Assembly (NCBI GenBank): GCA_910577175.1
Contig: CAJTLU010000001.1
Location: 248,001 to 312,000 of the forward strand
Direction: 5' to 3'
DNA: 64,000 bases
DNA from: an uncultured Lachnospiraceae bacterium
GTDB lineage: Bacteria > Bacillota > Clostridia > Lachnospirales > Lachnospiraceae
Every line of letters begins with the position of its first letter. Positions within the stretch are counted from its first letter, which is position 1. The translations under genes and the position numbers were made by a program. The notes under the pieces were generated by a model. The model did not search any database. It was not told where the DNA came from and was given only the letters and a program-made list of their open reading frames with translations. Below are positions 42,030 to 51,055 of this stretch, one piece after another.

Positions 42030-42734
42030 ATGGAAACAGGATATGTAGTGGAATGCCGCGGACTATCAAAGACTTTCGGGCATTTTAAGGCGCTGAAGCA
42101 GGTGAATCTGAAGCTGGAGCGCGGGAAGATTATCGGACTTTTAGGACCGAACGGAAGCGGGAAGACGACATTAATTAAGCTGATGAACGGACTGCTTGTG
42201 CCGACAGAGGGAGAGATTCTGATTAACGGGCTGGCGCCTTGTCCGGAGACAAAGGCAAGGGTCTCCTATCTGCCGGATAATAACTATCTGAGCAGCTGGA
42301 TGAATGTCAACCAGATGATTGCTTATTACGGAGATTTTTATCAGGATTTTGAGAAAGAAAAGGCATACGAGATGCTTGCGAGTCTTGGTCTGAACCCGAA
42401 GCAGCGTTTTAAGACGATGTCTAAGGGAATGAAGGAAAAGGTACAGCTCGTTCTTGTAATGAGCCGGAGGGCAGACCTGTACTGTCTGGACGAGCCGATT
42501 GGAGGGGTGGACCCGGCAACCAGGGATTACATCTTAAGAACCATTATTACCAATTACGCAGAAGATGCGACGGTTTTAATTTCCACGCATCTGATTGCAG
42601 ATGTGGAAAAGGTACTGGATGAGGCTGTATTTATCCGGTCAGGAGAGGTCATACGTCACTCGTCGGTAGAAGAAATCCGCAACACCTTCGACCAGTCGGT
42701 GGATGCGTTGTTCAGGGAGGAATTCAAATGTTAG
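42030..42734 (+). CDS. ABC transporter ATP-binding protein (YtrB-like)
   Basis: 234 residues. Walker A GLLGPNGSGKTTLIKLMNG, signature MSKGMKEKVQLVL (degenerate LSGGQ, as usual in YtrB-like proteins), Walker B YCLDEPIGGVD, H-loop LISTHL. ATG 42030 follows AAAGGAGGAG; a GTG nine codons earlier is upstream of that site. It overlaps the permease gene by 7 bases. Part of a GntR-controlled exporter that probably acts in antimicrobial or envelope-stress defence. Confidence 0.93.
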   Translation: METGYVVECRGLSKTFGHFKALKQVNLKLERGKIIGLLGPNGSGKTTLIKLMNGLLVPTEGEILINGLAPCPETKARVSYLPDNNYLSSWMNVNQMIAYYGDFYQDFEKEKAYEMLASLGLNPKQRFKTMSKGMKEKVQLVLVMSRRADLYCLDEPIGGVDPATRDYILRTIITNYAEDATVLISTHLIADVEKVLDEAVFIRSGEVIRHSSVEEIRNTFDQSVDALFREEFKC

Positions 42735-43510
42735 GAAAGCTTATCAAACATGAATGTATTGCAACCGGCAGGAAATACGTTATTTTCTATCTGGTGCTGG
42801 CAATGGTTACGTTATGTAATACTATAATCCAGTTTATTTCGATTGACAGTGTGATGATACAGGGGATGAAAGGAATTGTCATGGGACTTTACATCCTGAC
42901 TATTGTCGGGGTTCTCTTCTGCAGTGTCGGATTTGCTGTAATCCGGTTTTATAAGAATATGGTGTCGGAGGAGGGGTATTTAACCTTTACGCTTCCGGCA
43001 AAGGTGGAAGAGCTTGTAGCGGCAAAGATGGTTGTGGCGTTTCTCTGGCAGCTGGTAACGGTAATTCTCTGTATTCTTTCAGTGTCCGTGATGGTATTTC
43101 AGGGAAGGGAAAACGAATTTCTGAAACAGGGAGCGGAGCTGTTAAACAAGGTATTACAGGAATACGGCGGAGTGGTATTTGCGTTTCTTCTGTTCCTTGC
43201 AGTCAGCATGCTGTATCAAATAGTTGTCTACTATTTGTCCATAGCCATCGGACAGCTTTTTTCAGGAAACAAAATCATCGGAGCCGTGGCAGGGTATTGC
43301 CTTCTGAGTTTTATTATCCAGATTGTTGTGATTGCGATTATGCTCGTTACAGGAATGGTATTCAACTTTAAAGAAATTGATGCGTATGTGAAGTCCGAGC
43401 AGGGTCTGCTGGTGTTCCTATATCTATATAGTGCGTTTATGGTATGCTTGACAGCCGGAGGCTTTGTGGTTACCTGCAGACTACTGAAGAAAAAGTTAAA
43501 TCTAAGTTAA
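42728..43510 (+). CDS. ABC transporter permease
   Basis: 260 residues with six predicted membrane helices (for example YVIFYLVLAMVTLCNTIIQF and VVFAFLLFLAVSMLYQIVVY). The FYKNMVSEEGYLTFTLP motif after the second helix is common in ABC-2 permeases controlled by YtrA-type regulators. Behind GGGAGGAATTC; translationally coupled to the ATPase. Confidence 0.88.
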   Translation: MLGKLIKHECIATGRKYVIFYLVLAMVTLCNTIIQFISIDSVMIQGMKGIVMGLYILTIVGVLFCSVGFAVIRFYKNMVSEEGYLTFTLPAKVEELVAAKMVVAFLWQLVTVILCILSVSVMVFQGRENEFLKQGAELLNKVLQEYGGVVFAFLLFLAVSMLYQIVVYYLSIAIGQLFSGNKIIGAVAGYCLLSFIIQIVVIAIMLVTGMVFNFKEIDAYVKSEQGLLVFLYLYSAFMVCLTAGGFVVTCRLLKKKLNLS

Positions 43511-43570
43511 ATATATAACAGGCGTGGGAAAGTCAACCAGAATTTAATTTTTGGAAAAAATTTCTGAACC

Positions 43571-43599
43571 TTGCAGTCTGCCATTTTCTGTGATAAACT
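43571..43599 (+). promoter_or_regulatory. Promoter of the amidase gene
   Basis: TTGCAG, 17-base spacer, TAAACT. A perfect hairpin, GGGGCTGTTGCAT / ATGCAACAGCTCC, follows at 43612-43642 in the leader and may be a terminator of the upstream operon read in this direction. Confidence 0.5.
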
Positions 43600-43673
43600 A
43601 GACTTGTAGGTGGGGCTGTTGCATGTTTTATGCAACAGCTCCTTGATTTCACAGTTACGGAAGGGATGAAGGC

Positions 43674-45464
43674 ATGGCGAGGTACAAATTGAACTATAAA
43701 AGGGTTTTGCGGAGAGCCGGGCTTTTGGCAGCAGTTGCGGTAATGGGATGTGCGGCCGGACAGGAAGCAGATATAAATGCGTTTTTGCCGGAGCAGGGTA
43801 TTGTAATGGCATACGCGGCAGAGGATATGTTAGGCTATCAGAATCCGGAGCGGATTGTGATTGCCGCCCCGAATACGAAAAATTATTCGACAACGGCATC
43901 CAAAATCAGTATTCTGGGCGCCTGTGATTACCGGTATCCGCTGACGATGAACGGAGATACGATAGAGACAACGGAACACGGATTTTTTACTACATATGTT
44001 ACGCTTTCACTTGGCGAGAATGTTTTTTTGTTTCAGAACGGGGAAGAGGAATATCGTTTAACGGTGACAAGAAAGAAATCTTCAGGCAGCTCCGGAGGCG
44101 GAGGAAGTGCACCGGTCTACAAGGCGGTCAGCAAGAAAATGGGAGAACTGATTTACCCGTATACGATGCCGTATTCTGCGCCGGGGACGATAAAGATTGA
44201 TTATCTGCCGCTGACGCAGAACACGACATTCCGCATTGTCGGGGAGTGCGGCAGCTATTACAAGCTTCCGGACGGTACCTATGTGGCGAAGTCCGCAGTC
44301 AAGGTATATCCGTATACCCTGCCGAATAACAAGGTCAGCAGTGCAAAGGTGAAATATGACGAAGCGACGCATACACTTTCTACGACATTTTCCATGAAAA
44401 TCGATGCATTGTATGACGTGCAGGTAAGCGGGAATACAGTAAAGTTTGTACTGTACGATACAACAGCAGGTGCAAAGCCTTCCCTGCCGTCAAACCCGCT
44501 TGTAAAGTCGGTAAGCGTAAAAACGGAGGAAAACGGCCGCGCAGTCTATACCTATACCCTATATGACGGCGGCAGTCTTTGCGGGTTTGATGTTATGACA
44601 AAAAACGGAACGATGACGTTTACCATGAAATACGTTCCGGTGTTAAAAAAGAAGGGCTCTTTAGAGGGTGCAGTTATTCTCTTGGATGCGGGCCACGGAG
44701 GCTCTGACAGCGGTACGGTAGGCGCGATGGGAGCTGCCGGTCCGACCGAAAAGACGGTAAACCTTGACCTTACGCTCCGCACAAAGAGGCTTTTGGAGGA
44801 CATGGGCGCAAAGGTAGTGCTGGTCAGGGGGAAGGATGTGTTTTATACCTTAAATGACCGTGTGGCGCTGATTCGGAACACCAGACCGGATTTGTCCATT
44901 TCCATTCACGGCAATGCGATGGGGATTACGTCGGACTATGCGAAGTCTTCCGGATTTCTGACGTATTATTCTTATAATAATATCAAAGATGCCGCAGGTA
45001 TTATCAATACCTCCGTCTGCGAGAGCATGGGATATCAAAAGAGAGCCATCCGCAAGGCGAATCTTTCCCTGACAAGGCTGACGGCGTGTCCGGCAGTATT
45101 GTTAGAGTCGGCGTTTTTGACGAATCCGGAGGATTATGAGTATCTTTTAAACTCCGCGAACCGCGAGAAGCTGGCACAGGCGATTGCAGATGCCGCAAAA
45201 GAATATATTGAAAGCGTAGCGGAGTATGTGCAGGAAGGAAAGCCGGAAACAAAACCAGAAACAAAACCGGAAACGAAGCCGGAGACAAAGCCGGATTCAA
45301 AAGAGGAATATAAACCGACAAAAACGCATACCGTAAAACAGGGAGAGACACTGACCTTGATTGCAAAGAAATATGGCGTTACGGTAACGGCGTTGGCAAA
45401 AGCGAATAAGATAGAAAATATTAATGTCATTCGTACCGGAAAAGTTTTAACGATACCAGGCTGA
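43674..45464 (+). CDS. N-acetylmuramoyl-L-alanine amidase with AMIN-like and LysM domains
   Basis: 596 residues. A signal peptide (RAGLLAAVAVMGCAAG, with a possible lipobox VMGC) is followed by an N-terminal beta region, a Gly/Ser linker near 140, an AMIN-like beta domain (about 220-325) and an Amidase_3 catalytic domain (about 330-525). Zinc and catalytic residues are seen in LLDAGHGGSDSG, SISIHGNA and AVLLESAFLTNPED. A (KPET)n linker leads to a C-terminal LysM (THTVKQGETLTLIAKKYGV). It cleaves the bond between MurNAc and L-Ala in peptidoglycan. Monocistronic. Confidence 0.92.
   Translation: MARYKLNYKRVLRRAGLLAAVAVMGCAAGQEADINAFLPEQGIVMAYAAEDMLGYQNPERIVIAAPNTKNYSTTASKISILGACDYRYPLTMNGDTIETTEHGFFTTYVTLSLGENVFLFQNGEEEYRLTVTRKKSSGSSGGGGSAPVYKAVSKKMGELIYPYTMPYSAPGTIKIDYLPLTQNTTFRIVGECGSYYKLPDGTYVAKSAVKVYPYTLPNNKVSSAKVKYDEATHTLSTTFSMKIDALYDVQVSGNTVKFVLYDTTAGAKPSLPSNPLVKSVSVKTEENGRAVYTYTLYDGGSLCGFDVMTKNGTMTFTMKYVPVLKKKGSLEGAVILLDAGHGGSDSGTVGAMGAAGPTEKTVNLDLTLRTKRLLEDMGAKVVLVRGKDVFYTLNDRVALIRNTRPDLSISIHGNAMGITSDYAKSSGFLTYYSYNNIKDAAGIINTSVCESMGYQKRAIRKANLSLTRLTACPAVLLESAFLTNPEDYEYLLNSANREKLAQAIADAAKEYIESVAEYVQEGKPETKPETKPETKPETKPDSKEEYKPTKTHTVKQGETLTLIAKKYGVTVTALAKANKIENINVIRTGKVLTIPG
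45275..45302 (+). repeat. KPET tandem repeats in the amidase linker
   Basis: Four to five 12-base units encoding KPET, with silent variation between units (approximate limits 45239-45300). Confidence 0.6.
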
Positions 45465-45502
45465 TAAAATTGCATATTTTGTCATCAGAACCGACAATTT
45501 GC

Positions 45503-45548
45503 GAAAGCAACCGAAATTTTATGGAAAGAAACGGTTGCTTTCTTTATG
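45503..45548 (+). terminator. Terminator of the amidase gene
   Basis: GAAAGCAACCG ... CGGTTGCTTTC, perfect 11-base stem, followed by TTTATG. Its right arm contains the -35 of the next promoter. Confidence 0.8.
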
Positions 45549-45563
45549 TAAAAAAAGTATAAT
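45535..45563 (+). promoter_or_regulatory. Promoter of the mraY-like gene
   Basis: TTGCTT, 17-base spacer, TATAAT; the -35 lies within the terminator stem of the preceding gene. Confidence 0.6.
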
Positions 45564-45646
45564 GTACGCGGAGAAGTTTCGAAATGTCTGCCGGATTTAT
45601 GGCAGGCAGAAAAGAGAAGCTTCTTTTCGGAAGGAAGGAAAAGAAA

Positions 45647-46609
45647 ATGCTGGAGTTGATTTTTCAGGGAATGGATGAGAGAATTAGCGCTTTCCTGGGG
45701 GTAATGGCTGCCTATGCACTGACGTGTGTTTTACTGCATTGCTGCGGGGGGCTTCTGCCAAGGGACGGCGGACGTGACTTTGCGGTAGACGGAAAGCTTT
45801 CCCAAGGGAAGCCAAGAGGCGCAGGCTTTGTGTTTATTCTTATCTTTGCAGTCAGCGTACTTTTGTTTTTGCCGTTAGAGCGGGAGCGTTCCATTTATAT
45901 GATTCTTACCGTGGCGGCAATGCTGACAGGGTTTCTGGACGACTGTGCCAAGTCGCCATGGGGAGAGTATAAAAAGGGAATTTTGGATTTAATTATTTCG
46001 GTCATGGCGGCAGTTACCTATGTGAACTTTAACGGGACAACGCTGTATGTCACGTTTCTGGAAAAAGGAATTACGTTCCCGCCGGTAGTGTTCGGTATAC
46101 TGGCAACCCTGCTTGTCTGGGTGTCGATTAACGTGACGAACTGTGCCGACGGAGTGGACGGTCTGTCGGCAACCTTGACGAGTATTACGCTGCTCAGCTT
46201 TTATTTTACTGCAAACTCCACCGGTCTGACCGGGGATTACCGTTATATGACGCTTTTGATGGTAGCATGTCTGTTAGGCTATCTCTGGTACAATGCGACG
46301 CCGAGCCGCATGATGATGGGGGATGCCGGTTCGCGGGCGATGGGACTGTTTATTGCAATTACAGCGTTGCGGAGCGGTCATGTGCTTTTGTACATACCGT
46401 TTGCGCTGGTACTGTTTTTGGATGGCGGTCTGGGCTTAATCAAGGTAGCGCTGCTCCGTTTCCTGAAAATCAGGATTTTGAAAAACACAAGAACGCCGCT
46501 GCATGACCATGTGCGCAAAAATCTGGGCTGGTCCAATACGCAGACTGTTTTTAAGTTTGCGATTTTGCAGATTGTGGTAGCCTTTGCAACGGCATATCTG
46601 ATAAAATAA
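45647..46609 (+). CDS. mraY: Phospho-N-acetylmuramoyl-pentapeptide-transferase family (MraY-like)
   Basis: 320 residues, about ten membrane helices. The family motifs are present: GFLDDCAK after helix 3, NVTNCADGVDGLSATL and MMMGDAGSRAMG, which hold the catalytic aspartates, and the HDHVRKNLGWSN loop. MraY transfers phospho-MurNAc-pentapeptide to undecaprenyl phosphate, forming lipid I. The ATG at 45647 is preferred (behind GGAAGGAAAAG); earlier in-frame codons are hydrophilic. It stands outside a mur/fts cluster, so it could be a second copy or a related polyprenyl-phosphate sugar transferase. Confidence 0.85.
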   Translation: MLELIFQGMDERISAFLGVMAAYALTCVLLHCCGGLLPRDGGRDFAVDGKLSQGKPRGAGFVFILIFAVSVLLFLPLERERSIYMILTVAAMLTGFLDDCAKSPWGEYKKGILDLIISVMAAVTYVNFNGTTLYVTFLEKGITFPPVVFGILATLLVWVSINVTNCADGVDGLSATLTSITLLSFYFTANSTGLTGDYRYMTLLMVACLLGYLWYNATPSRMMMGDAGSRAMGLFIAITALRSGHVLLYIPFALVLFLDGGLGLIKVALLRFLKIRILKNTRTPLHDHVRKNLGWSNTQTVFKFAILQIVVAFATAYLIK

Positions 46610-46667
46610 ATGAGTCCGGTACTGCAATATCCGAAAAGAAGGGACCGGAGAGGAGTCTGAATTACCG

Positions 46668-47399
46668 ATGAAAAAACGGGAAAATAAAACATGGTTTTTG
46701 AAAGGAATGCGCCACGGTGTGCCAATCGGGCTTGGCTATTTTGCCGTGGCATTTACACTGGGGATTGCTGCGAAAAATGTCGGACTGACCGCGTTCCAGT
46801 CGGCACTTATGTCCTTTACGCTGCATGCCTCGGCAGGAGAGTTTGCGGTGCTTACGGTTATCGCCTCTGGCGCCGGTTATCTGGAAATGGCAGTAACGGA
46901 GTTAGTCATCAATCTGCGCTATCTGCTGATGTCCTGTGCGCTATCGCAAAAGGTACCGGAGAAGCTCTGGTATCCGCACCGGTTCTTTATTTCCTATTTC
47001 ATTACGGATGAAATTTTCGGGATTTCTTCCACGGTGCAGGGCAGGCTGAACCCGTGGTATACCTATGGTGCTGCCTGCGTCGCTTCGCCGGGCTGGGTGG
47101 CAGGTACCTTCCTCGGGGCGCTGGTCGGGAAGGTCCTTCCGGCCAATGTGGCAAGCGCGATGGGGGTCGCCCTGTACGGGATGTTTCTTGCTATTATCAT
47201 TCCGCCTGCAAAGAAAAATAAGGTCATTGCCATTATCGTACCGGCGTCCATGGCAGCGAGCGGCGTGCTGACGCTGCTTTCCGACGTGATAAGGCTTTCG
47301 GCAGGAATGCGGATTCTGCTCCTGACCGTAGTCATTGCCGGGATTGCGGCCTACATACATCCGATAGAAGAAAGCGGGGAGAGTGCAGATGAAAAATAA
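46668..47399 (+). CDS. azlC: AzlC family branched-chain amino acid exporter subunit
   Basis: 243 residues, about seven helices. The N-terminal GMRHGVPIGLGYFAVAFTLG and the following SALMSFTLHASAGEF region typify AzlC, the large subunit of exporters for branched-chain amino acids and azaleucine. Overlaps azlD by 11 bases. Pair is convincing by size and order. Confidence 0.93.
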   Translation: MKKRENKTWFLKGMRHGVPIGLGYFAVAFTLGIAAKNVGLTAFQSALMSFTLHASAGEFAVLTVIASGAGYLEMAVTELVINLRYLLMSCALSQKVPEKLWYPHRFFISYFITDEIFGISSTVQGRLNPWYTYGAACVASPGWVAGTFLGALVGKVLPANVASAMGVALYGMFLAIIIPPAKKNKVIAIIVPASMAASGVLTLLSDVIRLSAGMRILLLTVVIAGIAAYIHPIEESGESADEK

Positions 47400-47694
47400 T
47401 ATTTACATTTATCTTCTGGTGGCGGCGGGCGTTACTTATCTGATTCGTGCCCTTCCGATGACCTTAATCCGGAAAAACATCAAAAACAAATACATCCGTT
47501 CCTTTTTGTATTATGTACCGTATGTAACCCTTGCTGTAATGACATTTCCGGCGATTTTATCTGCAACCGCTTCTATGGTATCTGCCCTTGCGGGGTTTGT
47601 AGTGGCGGCACTGATTGCTTATTTTGACGGAAATCTCTTCAAGGTAGCGCTGGGAGGGTGTGCGGCGGTATTTCTGGTGGAGCTGTTTTTATGA
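47389..47694 (+). CDS. azlD: AzlD family branched-chain amino acid exporter subunit
   Basis: 101 residues with three to four helices and the family start YLLVAAGVTYLIRALPMTL. ATG 47389 lies behind GGGGAGAG. It is the small partner of AzlC. A terminator follows about 25 bases after the stop. Confidence 0.92.
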   Translation: MKNNIYIYLLVAAGVTYLIRALPMTLIRKNIKNKYIRSFLYYVPYVTLAVMTFPAILSATASMVSALAGFVVAALIAYFDGNLFKVALGGCAAVFLVELFL

Positions 47695-47718
47695 GACAAA
47701 TTCAGATAGGGACTTTTT

Positions 47719-47764
47719 AAGCGGCGGCGCTTCCTTTTGTTCAGGAAGAACGGCCGCTTTTTTA
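47719..47764 (+). terminator. Terminator of azlCD
   Basis: AAGCGGC ... GGCCGCTT outer stem with an inner CTTCC/GGAAG hairpin, then TTTTTT. Confidence 0.85.
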
Positions 47765-47820
47765 TTTATAGAAAATACGGTATTGCATAAAAATAAGGTA
47801 CAGTCCTATGAAGCAAACGA
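47758..47820. repeat. Short palindromic repeat, TTTCATAG family
   Basis: TTTATTTATAGAAAATACGGT ... CCTATGAAGCAAA. The left end overlaps the terminator T-run exactly as in the copy at 18058. Confidence 0.55.
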
Positions 47821-47914
47821 AGCGATTGGCGAAACGGACTAACCATTCACGAAGCAGGGGTCAGAAATTGTTCTCTTTTTTCCGATAAATACATTGAACC
47901 CAAAGGAGGCTTCC

Positions 47915-48637
47915 ATGATAAAAATAGCCGTATGTGATGATGAAAAAAATAGCAGGTCCTATCTTACTGCGCTTATTAAAAAACAGAATATCGAATGCAG
48001 TGTCAGGGAATACGCCTCGGCTGCGGAATATAGGTCCGATGGGAAACGGTATGACCTGCTGTTTCTGGATATAGAGCTTGGCAGTTCTTCGGCAGGTGCC
48101 GACGGCATAGAACTTGCAAGGCAGATCAGGAGTACGGATAGCGCAGGGCAGCCGTTGATTATATTTGTGACAGGCTATGAGCAATATGTTTATGATGCGT
48201 TTGACGTAGGGGCATTTCAATATCTCCTAAAGCCTGTGGATGAGCGGAAATTTGCGGAAGTATTCGGCCGGGCGGCCGGACAGATTTTATCCGGAACAGA
48301 GCCGTGTGAAAGAAAGCTTACCGTGCGGCATGCAGGAGAAGAAAAAGTCATTCCGCTTTGTGACATTTATTATATCGAGAGCCGGAACCATAATATTGTA
48401 TTGTGTACCAAAAGCGAGAGGCTGGAATGTTATGGAAAAATCGGAGTCATGGAAGAGGAACTGCAAGGCCAGTTTTACCGTATCCACCGTGGGTATCTGC
48501 TGAACCTTTCCTATGTGGAACGGTATGACAGGACAGAGGTAAGTGTCACAAACGGGGAGAAGCTTCTGCTTTCCAGATATAAATACGAGGGATTTGTACA
48601 GGCGTATCTGAATTATATTTCGGAGGAAGGACAATGA
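47915..48637 (+). CDS. LytTR-type response regulator (AgrA/VirR-like)
   Basis: 240 residues. Receiver domain with acidic pocket CDDEK and phospho-acceptor Asp in LLFLDIELG; Lys in YLLKPVDE. The LytTR DNA-binding domain occupies about 140-235 (ICDIYYIESRNHNI-like, FYRIHRGYLLNLSYVERYD). ATG 47915 lies behind AAAGGAGG. Stop overlaps the kinase start by 4 bases. LytTR regulators usually control peptide signalling or bacteriocin-like genes, making the three downstream unknown genes the obvious targets (inference). Confidence 0.94.
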   Translation: MIKIAVCDDEKNSRSYLTALIKKQNIECSVREYASAAEYRSDGKRYDLLFLDIELGSSSAGADGIELARQIRSTDSAGQPLIIFVTGYEQYVYDAFDVGAFQYLLKPVDERKFAEVFGRAAGQILSGTEPCERKLTVRHAGEEKVIPLCDIYYIESRNHNIVLCTKSERLECYGKIGVMEEELQGQFYRIHRGYLLNLSYVERYDRTEVSVTNGEKLLLSRYKYEGFVQAYLNYISEEGQ

Positions 48638-50064
48638 GCCAGGCGTGCTACGAAGCCTTTTGCCGGGCAGCAGAGCTGTGGACTCTTATCTTTCAGGCAG
48701 TCATGCTTTTTGCTTTGATGTTGCAGGTGATTGCGCCCGGCGCGAGAGGATGCGAGAGGAGGCCTTTTTTCACGGAGAGAAAAAGGGTGGCTGCTCTTGC
48801 GTCAGGATTTGCAGCAGCAGTGAATATCGTGACAGGCGTCCTGTCCTTTTCCTTTCCGGCAAGATGTGTCATATCGTCAGCCGTTATACTGGGGTATTGT
48901 CTGTTGTACCAGAGAAAACAGACTAGAGAGGCAGTGTTCTTTCTGGTAGCCTTTTATAGTGTCCATTCTTTAAGCTCTTTGATTTCTGTCGGGATATACA
49001 CCAAAGCAATGAACATATGGCAGAAAGGTCTGGATGTGACAGGCGAAAGAGCGTTGGAACAGATGTATTTTTATGCTTTGTCCGGTCTGTTACTGCTGCT
49101 GTTCTTTTATACTTTGTTTTTTATACTGGCAGGCGTGATTTTAGCAAACATCATAAAGCGGGACGTCACAATGGAATGGCAGGACGTATTGCTACTTTCT
49201 GTGCTGAACTTTGTCGGCGGGATTCTGGCAAATATCGTTACGGAGCTGTTAATCGTAGAAATTGACCAGGGTGTGTTCAGCCTGTTTGATGAGAAACCGG
49301 ATTTGTTGTGGAAGCTGCCAATGACAGCGGTCTGTATTTTTGCAGGGGAAGCTGCCCTGATTTATTTCTGGCAGCGATACCGGATTCTTTCGTTTGAAAG
49401 GCAGAAACACTTTGCAGAGGAACAACAGGTCAAAGCCATGAAGCGGCGTCTGGAGGAGGCAGAGGGGTTGTATGGCAGTATCCGTAAGGTAAGGCACGAG
49501 ATGAAAAGCCATATGGCAAACATCAGGGGACTGGCAGAGAGCGGGCAGTACAGGGAAATGGAAGCCTATCTCCGGGAAATGGATGCGGTAATGCAAAAGC
49601 TGGAATACAGATACACAACAGGGAATGCAGTTACCGATGTAATTCTCAATGACAAATGGCGGCAGGCGGAAAAGGCCGGAATCCGGTTTGAAGCTGAGTT
49701 CTGGTACGGTGGGGAAATCCCGGTGTTTGATTTGGGGATTATATTAAATAACCTTTTGGACAATGCCATAGAGGCATGCGGGAAACTCAGGCCGGAACGG
49801 CGCTTTATCCGTCTTACTGCAAAGCGTAGGAAACAATTCCTCCTGCTTACGGTGGAGAACAGCTTTGACGGAGCGGAGCCCACGTGGACGGAAGACGTTC
49901 TTCCATCTACAACAAAGCGGACTTCCCTGCCGGAGATTGCCATGGAACACGGAATCGGGCTTGGAAATGTGCGGGACGTGGCAGAACGGTATTTTGGCGG
50001 GGTAAACATAAAGGCAGAGGGAACGGTGTTTCATGTGACGGTTCTTTTGCAGAAGGAAAAGTAA
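48634..50064 (+). CDS. GHKL-type sensor histidine kinase (AgrC-like)
   Basis: 476 residues. About seven membrane helices in residues 10-250 form the sensor region, as in peptide-sensing AgrC/ComD kinases. The phosphoacceptor lies in IRKVRHEMKSHMANIRGLA; the ATPase domain has N box NLLDNAIEAC and the G box GIGLGNVRD. Overlaps the regulator by 4 bases. No small signal peptide gene of the AgrD type was found next to it. Confidence 0.92.
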   Translation: MSQACYEAFCRAAELWTLIFQAVMLFALMLQVIAPGARGCERRPFFTERKRVAALASGFAAAVNIVTGVLSFSFPARCVISSAVILGYCLLYQRKQTREAVFFLVAFYSVHSLSSLISVGIYTKAMNIWQKGLDVTGERALEQMYFYALSGLLLLLFFYTLFFILAGVILANIIKRDVTMEWQDVLLLSVLNFVGGILANIVTELLIVEIDQGVFSLFDEKPDLLWKLPMTAVCIFAGEAALIYFWQRYRILSFERQKHFAEEQQVKAMKRRLEEAEGLYGSIRKVRHEMKSHMANIRGLAESGQYREMEAYLREMDAVMQKLEYRYTTGNAVTDVILNDKWRQAEKAGIRFEAEFWYGGEIPVFDLGIILNNLLDNAIEACGKLRPERRFIRLTAKRRKQFLLLTVENSFDGAEPTWTEDVLPSTTKRTSLPEIAMEHGIGLGNVRDVAERYFGGVNIKAEGTVFHVTVLLQKEK

Positions 50065-50094
50065 GGAAACAACAATAAAAAGAGGTGAAGAAAA

Positions 50095-50952
50095 ATGAAT
50101 GTCAATCAGTTGCAAAGAACATCATCCTATTTGTATCAGGCAGATGCAGGGAAAATAAAACAACGCTTACAGCAGACGGAGAAAAGCAGCGCGGCAGATA
50201 AACACCGGAGGGATAGTACCGTCATTTCCGAGGAAGGGCGCAGAGCCTTAGAGGAAAAAATGTCTGTAATAGAAAGGATGAAACAAAAGAAAGAAGTGGG
50301 AAAGCTGCTGCCGTTCAGCTATGGTGCCTCTGGTATCCAAAATGACTTTGAGAAGATTATGTCGGAGTTAGGAAGCGGCTCTGTTCCGGACGCTTTGGTG
50401 ACAAAGGATTATTCGCAGGAGAGCGTAGATGCACTGAAAGCAAGATTTGAAAAGGCGGAGGGAGCCGGAACCGGCACATTTGACAGCTATGTAAATAAAA
50501 TGGCATCTGCTTATCAGCTGCTAAAAGAGCGTATTGAAGAAAAATATGCAGCGCCTGACAGGCAGAAGGAATATTATGCGGAAGAGGACGGGAGCATACA
50601 GGAGCTGACGAAAGAAAAAGAACTGGAAATGCTGGATAAGGCATATGAAACACACAGCCGGTTTATGGCGGTAAGCACACAGATATGGAGCGAACTGCAG
50701 GACTTTAAGGCGCGGACGGTATATCACTCTGGCGGTTTGGAAAAGGAAACAGCTGCTGTGAAAAAGCAAAGTACAGACAGAAAGGAACAAGCCTATCATG
50801 CGTTTATGGATGCAATCAATGAGAAGAACAGCAGACTGCTGAAACAGGAAAAGGGCAGTTTGAGCAATTTCCGGCTGGATTTTGGAATTTCTTCTTCTGC
50901 AAGAAATGCCCTGAACGGCATTTGGGATTATTATGCGAATTTGAAGCATTAA
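50095..50952 (+). CDS. Uncharacterised coiled-coil protein, LytTR cassette gene 1
   Basis: 285 residues, no signal peptide or membrane helix. The N-terminal 60 residues are polar and contain STVISEEGRRALEE, a phrase shared by several uncharacterised clostridial proteins. The middle is helical with many charged residues; the C-terminus SLSNFRLDFGISSSARN is more ordered. ATG 50095 lies behind AAGAGGTGAAG, 30 bases after the kinase gene, so it is likely in the same operon. Function unknown. Confidence 0.65.
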   Translation: MNVNQLQRTSSYLYQADAGKIKQRLQQTEKSSAADKHRRDSTVISEEGRRALEEKMSVIERMKQKKEVGKLLPFSYGASGIQNDFEKIMSELGSGSVPDALVTKDYSQESVDALKARFEKAEGAGTGTFDSYVNKMASAYQLLKERIEEKYAAPDRQKEYYAEEDGSIQELTKEKELEMLDKAYETHSRFMAVSTQIWSELQDFKARTVYHSGGLEKETAAVKKQSTDRKEQAYHAFMDAINEKNSRLLKQEKGSLSNFRLDFGISSSARNALNGIWDYYANLKH

Positions 50953-51055
50953 GGAGAGGGTGAAATAACGCAGGGCGTAATCCGCAGAATGATTGGATAC
51001 CAAAGCATAGCGGAAATATCGGGAAGCCTGTAAATTTTATCAAGGAGGAAAAAGT

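Noticed and set aside
43612..43642. Attenuator specific to the amidase gene
   Set aside because: The GGGGCTGTTGCAT hairpin resembles the scattered GGGGCTG-type terminator hairpins, so it more likely ends transcription from the ABC operon.
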